From Microterricola pindariensis (GTDB lineage Bacteria > Actinomycetota > Actinomycetes > Actinomycetales > Microbacteriaceae): a stretch of 64,000 nucleotides of DNA. Positions 1 through 8,405 of the stretch are shown in pieces (the stretch's first letter is position 1; every line of letters starts with the position of its first letter). A program made the translations under genes and the position numbers. The stretch lies in assembly GCF_002936985.1 (NCBI RefSeq), contig NZ_MPZN01000011.1, positions 1-64,000 on the forward strand, given 5' to 3'. Under the pieces are notes generated by a model. It saw only the letters and a list, made by a program, of their open reading frames with translations. It was not told where the DNA came from and made no database searches.

Positions 1-1044
1 TTGGGCGACGAAGAGCGGAACGGGCATGGCCGCGGCGCCCGGGGTGTTCTCGGCGAGGAGCGAGGCCCACGGCTCCGTCGTGGTGGGGTCGTGCGCGAGG
101 AACCCGCCGATCAGGGGGCGGGCGATGACGTGCAGGGCAGAGTTCTGGCCGAGCAGGCACAGCGCGGCCATCTCCGGGAGCGCGGCGACACCCGCCGGTG
201 TCAGGATCGCCTCGAGTCGGAGGCCTGGCCGGCTGGCCGCATAGGCGGCCGAGTATGCGTCGAAGGCATACGCGCCGATCGTCACCCCTGACACGTCGCC
301 GATATCCGCGGTCAACAGGCCCCCGAGCTCGGTCGCCGGGGCAGCGACGGCCACAGCCTGCAGGCGCAGCTCCGGCGCATAGCTCGCGGCGAGTTGGGCG
401 GCGAACAGCGCAGCGTGGCCGCCTTGCGAATGACCCCAGAGCGCGAGCCTGTCGCTTGCACCGGCCGCGACAAGCTGCCTGGCAGCCCGGGCGGAGTCCA
501 ACACGTTGTGCCCTTCCGTCGTTCCGATGAGGAAGGATGCCGGCCCGGCCGAGCCCATGCCGGAATAGTCGCTGGCCGCGACGACATAGCCGGCGTGCAC
601 GAGGTCGCGCAGGCCCTCGATCACGTCGAAGGGGTCGATTCCACTTGAGGGGGCGCAGCGCGGGGCTGTGCCCGTCGTCGGATGACCCCATGCCACGACC
701 GTTCGCCCGGCCGGCGGTGAGGCGGTGTCGGGGGCCGCGATGATCCCGGAGACGAGGATGTCGGCGCCGGCCCGGTCGGTCGAGTGGTACAGCACGCGCC
801 AGCCGCGCATCCCGTCCGGCGCGCTCGCCAGTTCCTCGCTGCGCACAAGGGTTCCCGGTGCCGCAGAACGCACGGTGGCGGGGTGGTCGTAGAACGCCGG
901 TTCGCCGCGCTGCTCGGCCGCGCCGGCCTCCAGCCGCCGCACCAGCGTTGCGGCATCGCTGACGAAGGCGAGCAGCAGGCCCGCGACGACGGTGAGCAGC
1001 AGCACGCGCAGCAGCAGACGGGGCTCTCGCGCTGCGGGGGTCAT
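1..1044 (-). CDS. Secretory lipase-type alpha/beta hydrolase (3' end outside window)
   Basis: The reading frame is open from an ATG at 1044 to the window edge, giving 348 codons with the C-terminus missing. An N-terminal hydrophobic stretch (LLLRVLLLTVVAGLLLAFV) is a signal anchor or signal peptide, so the enzyme should be membrane-anchored or exported. The nucleophile elbow WGHSQGGHAALF and the preceding ATTLVRRLEAG/RGEPAFYD region resemble the secretory lipase (LIP) family of actinobacterial triacylglycerol lipases. The expected role is hydrolysis of carboxyl esters or lipids outside the cytoplasm. The acid and histidine of the triad would lie in or beyond the missing part. Family is fairly sure; substrate unknown. 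Confidence 0.8.
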   Translation of the reverse strand, partial: MTPAAREPRLLLRVLLLTVVAGLLLAFVSDAATLVRRLEAGAAEQRGEPAFYDHPATVRSAAPGTLVRSEELASAPDGMRGWRVLYHSTDRAGADILVSGIIAAPDTASPPAGRTVVAWGHPTTGTAPRCAPSSGIDPFDVIEGLRDLVHAGYVVAASDYSGMGSAGPASFLIGTTEGHNVLDSARAARQLVAAGASDRLALWGHSQGGHAALFAAQLAASYAPELRLQAVAVAAPATELGGLLTADIGDVSGVTIGAYAFDAYSAAYAASRPGLRLEAILTPAGVAALPEMAALCLLGQNSALHVIARPLIGGFLAHDPTTTEPWASLLAENTPGAAAMPVPLFVAQ

Positions 1045-1167
1045 GCTCGACTGCCCTCCATCCGCTGGCCGGTGGGCGATGTGATCGAAGCCGGGAATCG
1101 GATTCACCATAGCCGGTGCGCTTGTGGCGGGCCAGCCTTTTACGCCGGAGCGAGTGGCCGCTGCCGC

Positions 1168-1587
1168 TCAGAGGAGGTCATCGGGGGCCACCCAGCGCAC
1201 GCCGCGGTCGTGACTGATCAGCTGGGCGCGCACCGCGATGCCCGCGGCCGCGCAGCTGGCGCCGAGCGCCCTGGCCCAGCTGCGGTCCAGATGGGTGAGG
1301 CGCCGGCCGCCCGGACGCTCCCAGACGAAGACGACCTGGGCCGCGCCGCTGAGCTCGACCGTGTCGCCGATGCGCTCGGCGAGGGTCTCGGCGGCACCGC
1401 CGTTCGGGGTGGTCGGGTAGTCCGCCATCGGGATGATGATCGGCAGCTGTCGCCCGGCATCATCCAGCAGAAGCATCCACCACTGTCTTCGGCAGGCGAC
1501 CCCGATCAACAACTCCACCCGCTCCTGCACGGCGGCGTCGCTATCGAGGGGGATCTGTTGCAGCTCATCGGCTTCGTGCGCGCTCAT
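1168..1587 (-). CDS. Conserved hypothetical protein, 139 aa
   Basis: I do not recognise a named family. The frame extends upstream to 1674, but the ATG at 1587 (MSAHEADELQQ) starts the part that looks conserved. The protein is soluble, with an acidic N-terminus, a W-W core (CRRQWWMLLLDD), a segment QLPIIIPMADYP and a C-terminal half (VVFVWERPGG, SWARALGASC, LISHDRGVRWVAPDDLL) that reads like a small alpha/beta fold. No membrane segment or catalytic signature is visible. It is divergent from the SulP gene and not obviously in an operon. Confidence 0.6.
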   Translation of the reverse strand: MSAHEADELQQIPLDSDAAVQERVELLIGVACRRQWWMLLLDDAGRQLPIIIPMADYPTTPNGGAAETLAERIGDTVELSGAAQVVFVWERPGGRRLTHLDRSWARALGASCAAAGIAVRAQLISHDRGVRWVAPDDLL

Positions 1588-1751
1588 TCCCCCATGCTGC
1601 GCGCCCGAGGCGATGCCTGACCGGGCGCTCTCGAGACGGTGGAGAACTGCGGCATCCGCCCGGCCTGTGCACAACAGCCCCCAAGAACCACAGCCCGCAC
1701 CCCGAGGAGAGCTCGCCGGAGAGCCGGAGCCGAGCGCCTACGCTGGAACGC

Positions 1752-3257
1752 GTGCCGAATCCCCCCACCACACACGCATCAGGCAGCCCCGCCGCCGCTC
1801 CGCAGACCGTGCGCGAGGTGCTCCGCAACCCGCGCGCGCTCAGCGTGGAGGTGCTGGCCGGCGTCGTCACGACGCTGGCGCTGATTCCCGAGATCATCTC
1901 CTTCTCGGTGATCGCCGGCGTCGACCCGCAGGTCAGCCTGCTGGCATCCGTCGTGCTGGTGATATCGATGTCGTTCCTCGGCGGCCGCCCGGCGATGGTC
2001 ACCGCCGCGGCCGGCGCCGTCGCCCTCGTGGTGGGCCCGCTCGTCAAGGAGCACGGCGTCGAGTACCTGCTGCCCACCGTGATCCTGGCCGGAATCGTGC
2101 AGATCCTGTTCGGCGTCTCGGGCCTCGCCCGGATCATGCGCTTCATCCCGCGCTCGGTGATGCTCGGCTTCGTGAACGCCCTCGGCATCCTCATCTTCGT
2201 CGCCCAGGTGCCGCACCTGCTCGACGTTCCCTGGCTGGTCTACCCGCTGTTCGCCCTGACGGTGCTGATCGTGCTCGGGCTGCCCCGCATCACGACGGCC
2301 GTCCCCGCCCCGCTGGTGGCGATCGTCACCGTGACCGCGATCACGATCATCGCCCACCTGTCGGTGCCGACCGTCGGCGACGAGGGCGCAATCGGCGGCG
2401 CACTGCCCGGCCTCACCGAGCTCGCCGTGCCGCTGAACCTGGACACGCTCGCCCTGATCTGGCCGACCGCGCTCAGCGTCGCCTTCGTCGGGCTGATGGA
2501 GACACTGCTCACCGCGAAGCTCGTCGATGACATGACCGACACCCGCTCGAACAAGGGCCGCGAGTCCTGGGCGCTCGGCATCTCGAACATCCTGGCCGGG
2601 CTCTGGGGCGGCATCGCCGGATGCGCCATGATCGGGCAGACCGTCGTGAATGTGAAGCTGGGCCGGGCCCGCACCCGCATCTCCACCCTCGTCGCCGGCG
2701 TCACCCTGCTGGTGCTCGTCACCGCGTTGAGCGGCCTGATGGCGCAGATCCCGATGGTGGCGCTGGCCGCCGTGATGATGATCGTCGCCGTCAAGACGGT
2801 CAACTGGCACAGCGTCGCCCCGGCCACGCTGCGCCGGATGCCGCTGCCGGAGACCCTCGTCATGCTGGCCACCGTGCTCATCGTCGTCGTGACACAGAAC
2901 CTCGCCATCGGGGTGGCGGCCGGCGCGGTCCTGGCGATGGTGCTGTTCGCCCGGCGGGTTGCGCACGTGGTGACGGTGCGGCGCTCGCTCGACGCCGATT
3001 GCAGCCGCGCGCACTACACGGTGAGCGGCCCGCTGTTCTTCGGCAGCTCCAACGACCTGGTCGAACAGTTCAGCTACGGCGCCGATCCGGCTGAGGTCAC
3101 GGTCGACTTCACCGAGGCGCAGATCTGGGATGCCTCGACGGTCGCCGTGCTCGACGCGGTGCAGCAGAAGTACGCCGAGCATTCCGCATCCGTCAGCTTC
3201 ACCGGCCTGGACGAGCGCAGCACCGCCCTGCACGGCCGTTTGAGCGGGTACCTCTAA
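1752..3257 (+). CDS. SulP-family anion transporter with STAS domain
   Basis: This 501-residue integral membrane protein starts at a GTG. Residues about 30-400 hold roughly 10-12 hydrophobic segments with the SulP core, including AMVTAAAGAVALVVGPL near the N-terminus, FIPRSVMLGFVNALGILIF, and VGLMETLLTAKLVDDMTDT before the conserved NKGRESWALGISNILAGLWGG region. Residues about 415-500 form a cytoplasmic STAS domain (TVDFTEAQIWDASTVAVLD). SulP proteins move sulfate, bicarbonate or dicarboxylates, usually with Na+ or H+ coupling; the ion here cannot be told from sequence. The gene stands alone and ends at a hairpin shared with the convergent ridA-like operon. Confidence 0.9.
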   Translation: MPNPPTTHASGSPAAAPQTVREVLRNPRALSVEVLAGVVTTLALIPEIISFSVIAGVDPQVSLLASVVLVISMSFLGGRPAMVTAAAGAVALVVGPLVKEHGVEYLLPTVILAGIVQILFGVSGLARIMRFIPRSVMLGFVNALGILIFVAQVPHLLDVPWLVYPLFALTVLIVLGLPRITTAVPAPLVAIVTVTAITIIAHLSVPTVGDEGAIGGALPGLTELAVPLNLDTLALIWPTALSVAFVGLMETLLTAKLVDDMTDTRSNKGRESWALGISNILAGLWGGIAGCAMIGQTVVNVKLGRARTRISTLVAGVTLLVLVTALSGLMAQIPMVALAAVMMIVAVKTVNWHSVAPATLRRMPLPETLVMLATVLIVVVTQNLAIGVAAGAVLAMVLFARRVAHVVTVRRSLDADCSRAHYTVSGPLFFGSSNDLVEQFSYGADPAEVTVDFTEAQIWDASTVAVLDAVQQKYAEHSASVSFTGLDERSTALHGRLSGYL

Positions 3258-3260
3258 GAA

Positions 3261-3291
3261 GTGGCGGGGTGGCAGGTGCCGACCCCGCCAC
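3261..3291. terminator. Bidirectional hairpin terminator
   Basis: A perfect 10-bp stem (GTGGCGGGGT at 3261-3270 with ACCCCGCCAC at 3282-3291) and an 11-nt loop lie exactly between two convergent genes, the SulP transporter and the ridA-like gene. There is no strong T-run, as is common in high-GC actinobacteria. Confidence 0.7.
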
Positions 3292-3301
3292 CAAGCGTTT
3301 G

Positions 3302-3685
3302 TCAGCGCTCGCCGGTGTAGGCGATCGCCTCGATCTCAACGGTGAAACCACCGGCGAGCGCAATGCCGAAGGTGCTGCGCGCCGGGCGGTGCTCACCGAA
3401 CGCCGCGGCATACTCCTCATTGAAGACGGCGAAATTGCCGATGTCGGTGAGCAGGCACATCGTGCGCACGACGTCGTTGAAGTCGGCCCCGCCCTCGGCG
3501 AGCACACTCCTCAAGTTGGCCAGCGCCTGTCGGACTTCCTCGCGGAAGTCGGCCGGGGTCTCGCCGGTCTGGGGGTTCAGGCCGACCTGCCCGGCCGTGA
3601 AGATGTAGTCGCCGGCCAGCATGGCTTGGGAGTAGGCACCGCCGGGTGCCGGGGCCTCCGCGGTGAACAACGGTTTCATGGTCAT
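3302..3685 (-). CDS. ridA: RidA family enamine/imine deaminase
   Basis: This 127-residue protein has the RidA/YjgF/UK114 layout: GGAYSQAMLAGDYIFTAGQVG near the N-terminus, then NLRSVLAEGGADFNDVVRT, RSTFGIALAGGFTVEIEAIAY at the end. RidA proteins hydrolyse reactive enamine/imine intermediates released by PLP enzymes. It is the last gene of the nine-gene catabolic operon, 30 nt after the M20 peptidase gene and near a class V aminotransferase, so a role in clearing an imine from that pathway is plausible. In classical RidA an Arg sits before the hydrophobic strand; the RSTFGI Arg fits. An ATG preceded by GAGGAGAG was chosen. Confidence 0.85.
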   Translation of the reverse strand: MTMKPLFTAEAPAPGGAYSQAMLAGDYIFTAGQVGLNPQTGETPADFREEVRQALANLRSVLAEGGADFNDVVRTMCLLTDIGNFAVFNEEYAAAFGEHRPARSTFGIALAGGFTVEIEAIAYTGER

Positions 3686-3715
3686 GATTCTCTCCTCGCG
3701 TGGGGTGGTGTGGCT

Positions 3716-4960
3716 CTAGCCACAGAAATCGACGGCGATGCGCGCGTACATGCGGGCAGCCTGGTGCACGCTCTCGACGCTCACGTACTCGTTCGGGCCG
3801 TGGGCGCAGGTGAGCACACCCGGCCCGAAGGAGGGCAGCGTGGGGATGCCGAGCTCCGAGTACCAGGGAGCGTCTGTTCCACCGGGGAACACCGCCAGCG
3901 GCGGCGCCTCGCCCAGCACGTCGCGGGCGGCGGCCTGGGTGGCGGCGACGAGAGGGTGTTCTGCATCCATCTCGCTCCATGGGATCCAGTCGAGACCCGG
4001 CTCGAAGCTGTACTCGACGACGAGTTCGGGATCGGCGGCCCGGCACCCCTCCAGCCAGCGCTCGATGCCCTCGGCGACCTGTTGCTTGGTCATGCCGGGG
4101 ACGGTGCGCAGGTCACAGGCGAACTCGGCCCGCCCCGGGACCACGCCGAAGAAGGTGCCGCCGTCGAGCATGACGCCGGTGTTCAGCGTGGGGCCGACGC
4201 CACCGAGCGGGTGCGCCGTGAACGGCAGCTGGAGTTCTGATCCGATCCTGGTCATCAGCTCGGCCAGTTTGAGCGAGGCGTTCACCGAAGGCATCCGGTC
4301 GGAGAGGCTCGAGTGCATCTGCGTTCCCGTGACGATGACCCGGAAGCAGCACACGCCGCGCGAGACGAGGTGGATGCCCTGCCAATCGTGCTCCCAGCCG
4401 CTCGGCTCGCCAATCAGGATCGCATCGACGTCCTGGACGAAGGGCGCGACGTACTTGGCCCCGAGCTGGGCGCCTGCCTCCTCATCGGCGATCATGCCGA
4501 TGACCAGGTCGCCGCGCAGCGGTGTGCCCGTCTCCTTGATGGCGCGGGCGGCGAAGATCATCGCCGCCACGGCGGCCTTCATGTCGGTCGCGCCGAGGCC
4601 GTAGATGTTGCCGTCTCGGTGCGTCGCATCCAGCGGCTCGGTGGTCCAGAGCCCCCGCGCCTCGCCGACCGGCTTCGTGTCGGTGTGCCCGTTCAGCATC
4701 AGTGTGCGCCCGCCGCCGCTCCCGCGCATCCGCAGGAACAGGCTGGGGCGTTCGTCCGACGGCCCGATCACGCTGAGCTCTCCGAGGCCGAACTCGGTCA
4801 GCCGCTCGCTCAGGAACGCGACGATCGCGCGCTCGTCGGCGTGCGGCGGGATCTGGCTGTCGATGGCGATGAGCTGCTCCACGAGCTCAATGAGCTCGTC
4901 GCGCCCGGCGTCGAGATAGCCGTCGATCAGCTCGGTGTGTGTCGTCGTCGTTGCGGTCAT
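3716..4960 (-). CDS. M20 family metallopeptidase (ArgE/DapE type)
   Basis: The 414-residue protein shows the M20 zinc ligands in order: LNGHTDTKPVGE (H92, D94), GLGATDMKAAVAAM (D126), IADEEAGAQLGAKY (Glu pair), and a C-terminal CAHGPNEYVSVE histidine. Members are di-zinc hydrolases that remove N-acyl groups or cleave small peptides or amides. It has no signal peptide, so it acts in the cytoplasm. It lies 3 nt after the class V aminotransferase gene. In this operon it may release an amino group or acyl group from an imported amide-linked compound, which the transaminase then processes. Family certain; substrate unknown. Confidence 0.88.
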   Translation of the reverse strand: MTATTTTHTELIDGYLDAGRDELIELVEQLIAIDSQIPPHADERAIVAFLSERLTEFGLGELSVIGPSDERPSLFLRMRGSGGGRTLMLNGHTDTKPVGEARGLWTTEPLDATHRDGNIYGLGATDMKAAVAAMIFAARAIKETGTPLRGDLVIGMIADEEAGAQLGAKYVAPFVQDVDAILIGEPSGWEHDWQGIHLVSRGVCCFRVIVTGTQMHSSLSDRMPSVNASLKLAELMTRIGSELQLPFTAHPLGGVGPTLNTGVMLDGGTFFGVVPGRAEFACDLRTVPGMTKQQVAEGIERWLEGCRAADPELVVEYSFEPGLDWIPWSEMDAEHPLVAATQAAARDVLGEAPPLAVFPGGTDAPWYSELGIPTLPSFGPGVLTCAHGPNEYVSVESVHQAARMYARIAVDFCG

Positions 4961-4963
4961 GGT

Positions 4964-6124
4964 TCAGACTCCCGTCGTCTCGAATTCGTGGATCGTCGCG
5001 GCAACGCCGTCGACGAGGCGGCCGACGTCCTCCCGGCTGTTCATCACGTGGAAGGAGGCGCGCACGCGGCCGTCCCCACCCCACACCAGCACGCCGCGCT
5101 CGGCCAGCCGCGCGGCGAATCGCTCGCCGGCCGGGTGCAGGAACGCCAAGTTCCCGGCCGAGCGTGCCGGGTCTGCCGGGGTGATCACGTCTGCGCCGAG
5201 TTCGACGAGCGCCGCGCGGGCCTCCGCGACGAGGGCGAGAGCGTGCGCCTCGACCTTGTCGATGCCGAGCTCGAGGATGGTGTCGATGCCCGCACCGAGC
5301 CCGGCGATGTCCGCGAGCGCGGGAGCGCCCATCTGGAACCGTGTCGCATCGACGTTCCAGTCCAGTTCCTCGAAACGGTCCTCGGTGAAGATGTTGCCGA
5401 GGGAGCGCCAGCCGACGTTGCCGGGGCGGAAGTCGGGCAGCAGCTCCTGATTCCAGATCACGACGCCGACGCCGTAGGGGCCGAGGGTCCACTTGTAGGA
5501 AGCGCTGATGGTGATCGCGGCGTGCTGCAGGTCCATGTCGACGACGCCCAGGGAGTGCGAGACATCGACGAGGAGCGGGATGCCGGCGGCGCGGGCGAAC
5601 CGGCCGATGCCGTCCAGGTCATGGCGGAGGCCGTTCACATAGCCCACGTGGCTCACGGCGATGGCGACGGTGCGCTCGTCACACGCGGCCTCCAGCGAGG
5701 CCGTCGGCATCTCCCAGTCGGCGGCGCGGGGTACGACCCGCACCTCGAGCCCGAACTGGCGCAGCCGGAGCCAGGGCGCGAAGACCGCGGGGTGTTCGTA
5801 CTCATTCACGACGATGTTGTCGCCCGGCTTCCAGTCCCAGCCGTTGGCGACGGCGCTCCACGCGGTCGAGGCGTCGCCGAGCAGCGCGACCTCGCTCGCC
5901 GAGCGATGAGTCAGCTCCGCGATGCTCCGCCGGGTCTGGTCCTCGGCGGCGAAGAGCACCTCGCGGCCGCCCTCCCCCATGCTCTTGGCCCGGTAGGAGC
6001 CGACGATGGCCCGTTCGACGCGGGCGAGCGCCGGTGAGTGCGCTCCGGTGTAGAGATAGGACTCAGCCTCGAGATTGATGAAGCTGTCTCGGTCCAGCAG
6101 CGGCCGATCGCCGGAGCGTTCCAT
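4964..6124 (-). CDS. PLP-dependent class V aminotransferase
   Basis: A 386-residue protein. The open frame runs further upstream, but the ATG at 6124 (MERSGDRPLL) has a GTGAGGAAC ribosome binding site just before it. PLP-binding features are DVSHSLGVVDMDLQ (Asp contacting the pyridine ring) followed by SASYKWTLGPYGVGVV, whose Lys is the Schiff-base residue. Earlier, GDASTAWSAVANGWDW and VVNEYEHPAVFAPWLRL match the isopenicillin N epimerase-like/cysteine desulfurase-like branch. No Cys desulfurase loop is evident at the C-terminus, so transaminase, lyase or epimerase chemistry is more likely. It sits mid-operon between the mutarotase-like and M20 genes. Confidence 0.87.
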   Translation of the reverse strand: MERSGDRPLLDRDSFINLEAESYLYTGAHSPALARVERAIVGSYRAKSMGEGGREVLFAAEDQTRRSIAELTHRSASEVALLGDASTAWSAVANGWDWKPGDNIVVNEYEHPAVFAPWLRLRQFGLEVRVVPRAADWEMPTASLEAACDERTVAIAVSHVGYVNGLRHDLDGIGRFARAAGIPLLVDVSHSLGVVDMDLQHAAITISASYKWTLGPYGVGVVIWNQELLPDFRPGNVGWRSLGNIFTEDRFEELDWNVDATRFQMGAPALADIAGLGAGIDTILELGIDKVEAHALALVAEARAALVELGADVITPADPARSAGNLAFLHPAGERFAARLAERGVLVWGGDGRVRASFHVMNSREDVGRLVDGVAATIHEFETTGV

Positions 6125-6200
6125 GTTGTTCCTCACGTTGATGTGTTGCGGGCAGTGAATGGGGGCCGTCAGAGACGGGCGGCGCCGAGGGCGGGCCGGA

Positions 6201-6515
6201 TCACGGCATCCGCCAGATCTCCGGCGCGAAGAACAGCTCGCCGTTCTCGTCGAGTGGGTCGTGCATGAGGCGGCGGATATGCGCGCTCCAGCGACGGTTC
6301 GCCGGGTCTGCATCGAGTTCGGCGAAGGCCTCGTCGAGCGGGCGCGTGCTCTGCCCCCATGCGATCACGGTGTGACCGCGGCGGAAGAGGGAGTAGTCCT
6401 GGATGCCGGCGGCGCGCATCGCGTCGACGACCCCCGGCCAGACCTGATCATGTTCCTGCTCGTAGAGTGCGATCGTGCCTGGCAGCAGTTCGAAGGTGTA
6501 GCAGAAGCGGTTCAT
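6201..6515 (-). CDS. L-rhamnose mutarotase-like protein
   Basis: A 104-residue protein, the usual size of the RhaM/RhaU family. It has the family hallmarks RFCYTFELLPGTIALYEQEH near the start, AGIQDYSLFRRG in the middle and a tryptophan-rich end (RRWSAHIRRLMHDPL). Members catalyse anomer exchange of 6-deoxyhexoses such as rhamnose and fucose. The ATG at 6515 overlaps the amidohydrolase stop by 4 nt (ATGA), so the two are translationally coupled. Its presence is the best hint that the imported compound contains a deoxy or similar sugar. Confidence 0.85.
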   Translation of the reverse strand: MNRFCYTFELLPGTIALYEQEHDQVWPGVVDAMRAAGIQDYSLFRRGHTVIAWGQSTRPLDEAFAELDADPANRRWSAHIRRLMHDPLDENGELFFAPEIWRMP

Positions 6516-7312
6516 GGGGTGTCCTTGCCGCAGAGGGTTCGCAGGGTGCCGCCGAGAATCTGGGCGCTCTCGGCGGGAGTGAGTTGCTCGGCCAGCCACG
6601 CGGGGACGGCGAATAGCTCCTCAGCGCGCACCGTGTCGAGCCCGGGCGCGAAGTCGGATCCCCAGAGCATCCGCGCGGCCCCGAAGGAGTCGAGCACGGC
6701 CAGCGCCGTGTCCCGCGCGCCGTGGTGCGGCGCGACGGGGTCGATCGCGTACAAACCGGAGAACTTCACGGTGACCGACTCGGCCGTGTGCAGGGCGAGC
6801 AGGGCCGCGTTCTGGTCGGCCCGGCCCGCCGTCGCCCCCGGGAGACCCAGGTGGCTGATCAGCACCCGCACGGTGTCCAGCGCGCGGATGCGCTCGGACG
6901 CGCCGCGCAGCCCCTCGGGGGTGGCGTTGACGCTGAGCAGGGCCGTCCGGGCGCCGAGCAGGCTCCAGAGCTCGTCGCTGAAGGCGTCGATGAGCGCGCC
7001 GTCGTCACCGAGGTAGATGCTGAAACCGGCCGCGCCGGCGTCCAGGGCTGCCTCGGCGGCGGCGATCGAAAGCGGGCGCTCCGGGTCGAGGTGAAGGAGC
7101 GGCGTCACCCAACCAAGCTCCCGCCCCAGCCCGAGCACGTACTCGTTGTTGCCGTGGAAGCGCGGCTGGCCCTCGTAGCCGACGACGAGGGCATCGTCGA
7201 TGCCGTGCACGGCCCGCAGCGCCTCATAGTCGGCGAGTTCAGCGCCCGACTCGCGCGTGCCGTGGTAGCCGGTTTCGAAGAGGTGGATGTGGGCGTCGAA
7301 GCGGCCGCTCAT
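6512..7312 (-). CDS. Amidohydrolase-2 family TIM-barrel hydrolase
   Basis: A 266-residue protein of the amidohydrolase_2 (PF04909) type. Metal or catalytic motifs are DAHIHLFE at the N-terminus, VLISHLGLPG in the middle and RMLWGSDFAPG at the C-terminus. Known relatives include sugar lactonases (fuconolactone, rhamnono-lactone) and decarboxylases. The start at 7312 (MSGRFDAHIH) overlaps the stop of the preceding oxidoreductase gene as ATGA, so I prefer it to the ATG three codons upstream. Next to a Gfo/Idh/MocA dehydrogenase and a mutarotase, the natural inference is that it opens a lactone made by that dehydrogenase. Confidence 0.83.
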   Translation of the reverse strand: MSGRFDAHIHLFETGYHGTRESGAELADYEALRAVHGIDDALVVGYEGQPRFHGNNEYVLGLGRELGWVTPLLHLDPERPLSIAAAEAALDAGAAGFSIYLGDDGALIDAFSDELWSLLGARTALLSVNATPEGLRGASERIRALDTVRVLISHLGLPGATAGRADQNAALLALHTAESVTVKFSGLYAIDPVAPHHGARDTALAVLDSFGAARMLWGSDFAPGLDTVRAEELFAVPAWLAEQLTPAESAQILGGTLRTLCGKDTP

Positions 7313-8343
7313 GCGGGGCACCCTTCGCCGTGTGGCTCAGGCCCGGTCGCGCCGGACTCCGCCGCCTGGATGATGCGGTGTGCAAGCGCGAGGCCATCGA
7401 TGGCCTCGCCGAGTGTCGGGCCGGCGGGCGCGATACCGAAACGGATCGCGTCGACGAAGGCACGGACCTCCTCACCCAGTGCGCCGTGGCTGCCGCCCGG
7501 CGTCAGCGTGTCGTCCACGGCCGCGGCTGACGGGCCGAAGTCGGAGACGCGGGCGCCGAGCGAGAGTGAGAGCGCACCGCTGTCGCCGATCACCTCGAGC
7601 GCGTCGGGCAGGCCGCCGGCACCGGCGAGCGACCAGGACACCTGGAAGGACCAGATCGACCCCGAGTCGGTCTTCACCTCCGCCCAGACGACGGCTGGCT
7701 GCGCGCGCCCGGCGATGCGCAGTTGGCGCGCGGTGACGGATGTCGGCCTCGAGCCGTCGAGCCAGAGCGCCAGGTCGATGTCGTGCACCATCGTCATCAA
7801 CACGGGGTGCACGTCGGGGAAGAGGCTGTCGTGCTCGATGGTGCGGTGACGGCGGAAGGAGAGCGCGCGGGGTGTGCCGACGGCGCCCGCTGCGAGCCGG
7901 TTGGCGAGCTCGCGGTAGGGCGCGGCGAAGCGCAGGATGTGTGCCGGCAGAACGAAGCCGGCCGCCTGGCCTGCGGCATCCGCCAGCGTGATCGCCTCGT
8001 CGGCACGCAGCACGACGGGCTTCTCGAGCAGCACGCTCGCCCCCGCGCGCAGGGCCGCGATGGTCGGGGCGAGGTGATGGGCGCCGGCGGTGGCGATCGA
8101 GACGCCGTCGACCTGCTCGTTCGCGAGCAGCTCCTCGATCGAGGCGTACGCCGCCGGTGCCCCGGTGCGCGCAGCCACCGCTCGTGCCCGTTCGAGGTTG
8201 CGGTCGACGATGGCGACGAGGCGGCAGTCGGGGTTCGCCCGGTACGCATCCGCGTGGAGCTCGCCGAACTGGCCGGCACCGACAACGGCCACTCGCACGC
8301 CGTCGCGATTCTGCGTTGTGTGCGGGTGGCCGTTGTCAGTCAT
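7309..8343 (-). CDS. Gfo/Idh/MocA family NAD(P)-dependent oxidoreductase
   Basis: A 344-residue protein. The N-terminal Rossmann fold begins VAVVGAGQFGELHADAY (GxGxxG) and ends the first half with GASVLLEKPVVL, the EKP motif of the family. The C-terminal half is the alpha/beta dimerisation and substrate domain (HDIDLALWLDGSRP). Members oxidise or reduce ring carbons of sugars and cyclitols. It is the first enzyme gene after the ABC importer genes and is coupled to the amidohydrolase gene. It likely carries out the first oxidation of the imported sugar. Confidence 0.9.
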   Translation of the reverse strand: MTDNGHPHTTQNRDGVRVAVVGAGQFGELHADAYRANPDCRLVAIVDRNLERARAVAARTGAPAAYASIEELLANEQVDGVSIATAGAHHLAPTIAALRAGASVLLEKPVVLRADEAITLADAAGQAAGFVLPAHILRFAAPYRELANRLAAGAVGTPRALSFRRHRTIEHDSLFPDVHPVLMTMVHDIDLALWLDGSRPTSVTARQLRIAGRAQPAVVWAEVKTDSGSIWSFQVSWSLAGAGGLPDALEVIGDSGALSLSLGARVSDFGPSAAAVDDTLTPGGSHGALGEEVRAFVDAIRFGIAPAGPTLGEAIDGLALAHRIIQAAESGATGPEPHGEGCPA

Positions 8344-8405
8344 GCTGCGTCGTCTCTCTCAGTGCCGCTGGTGGGTTGCGTGTTGGTGGTGTGTGTTGTG
8401 CTGGG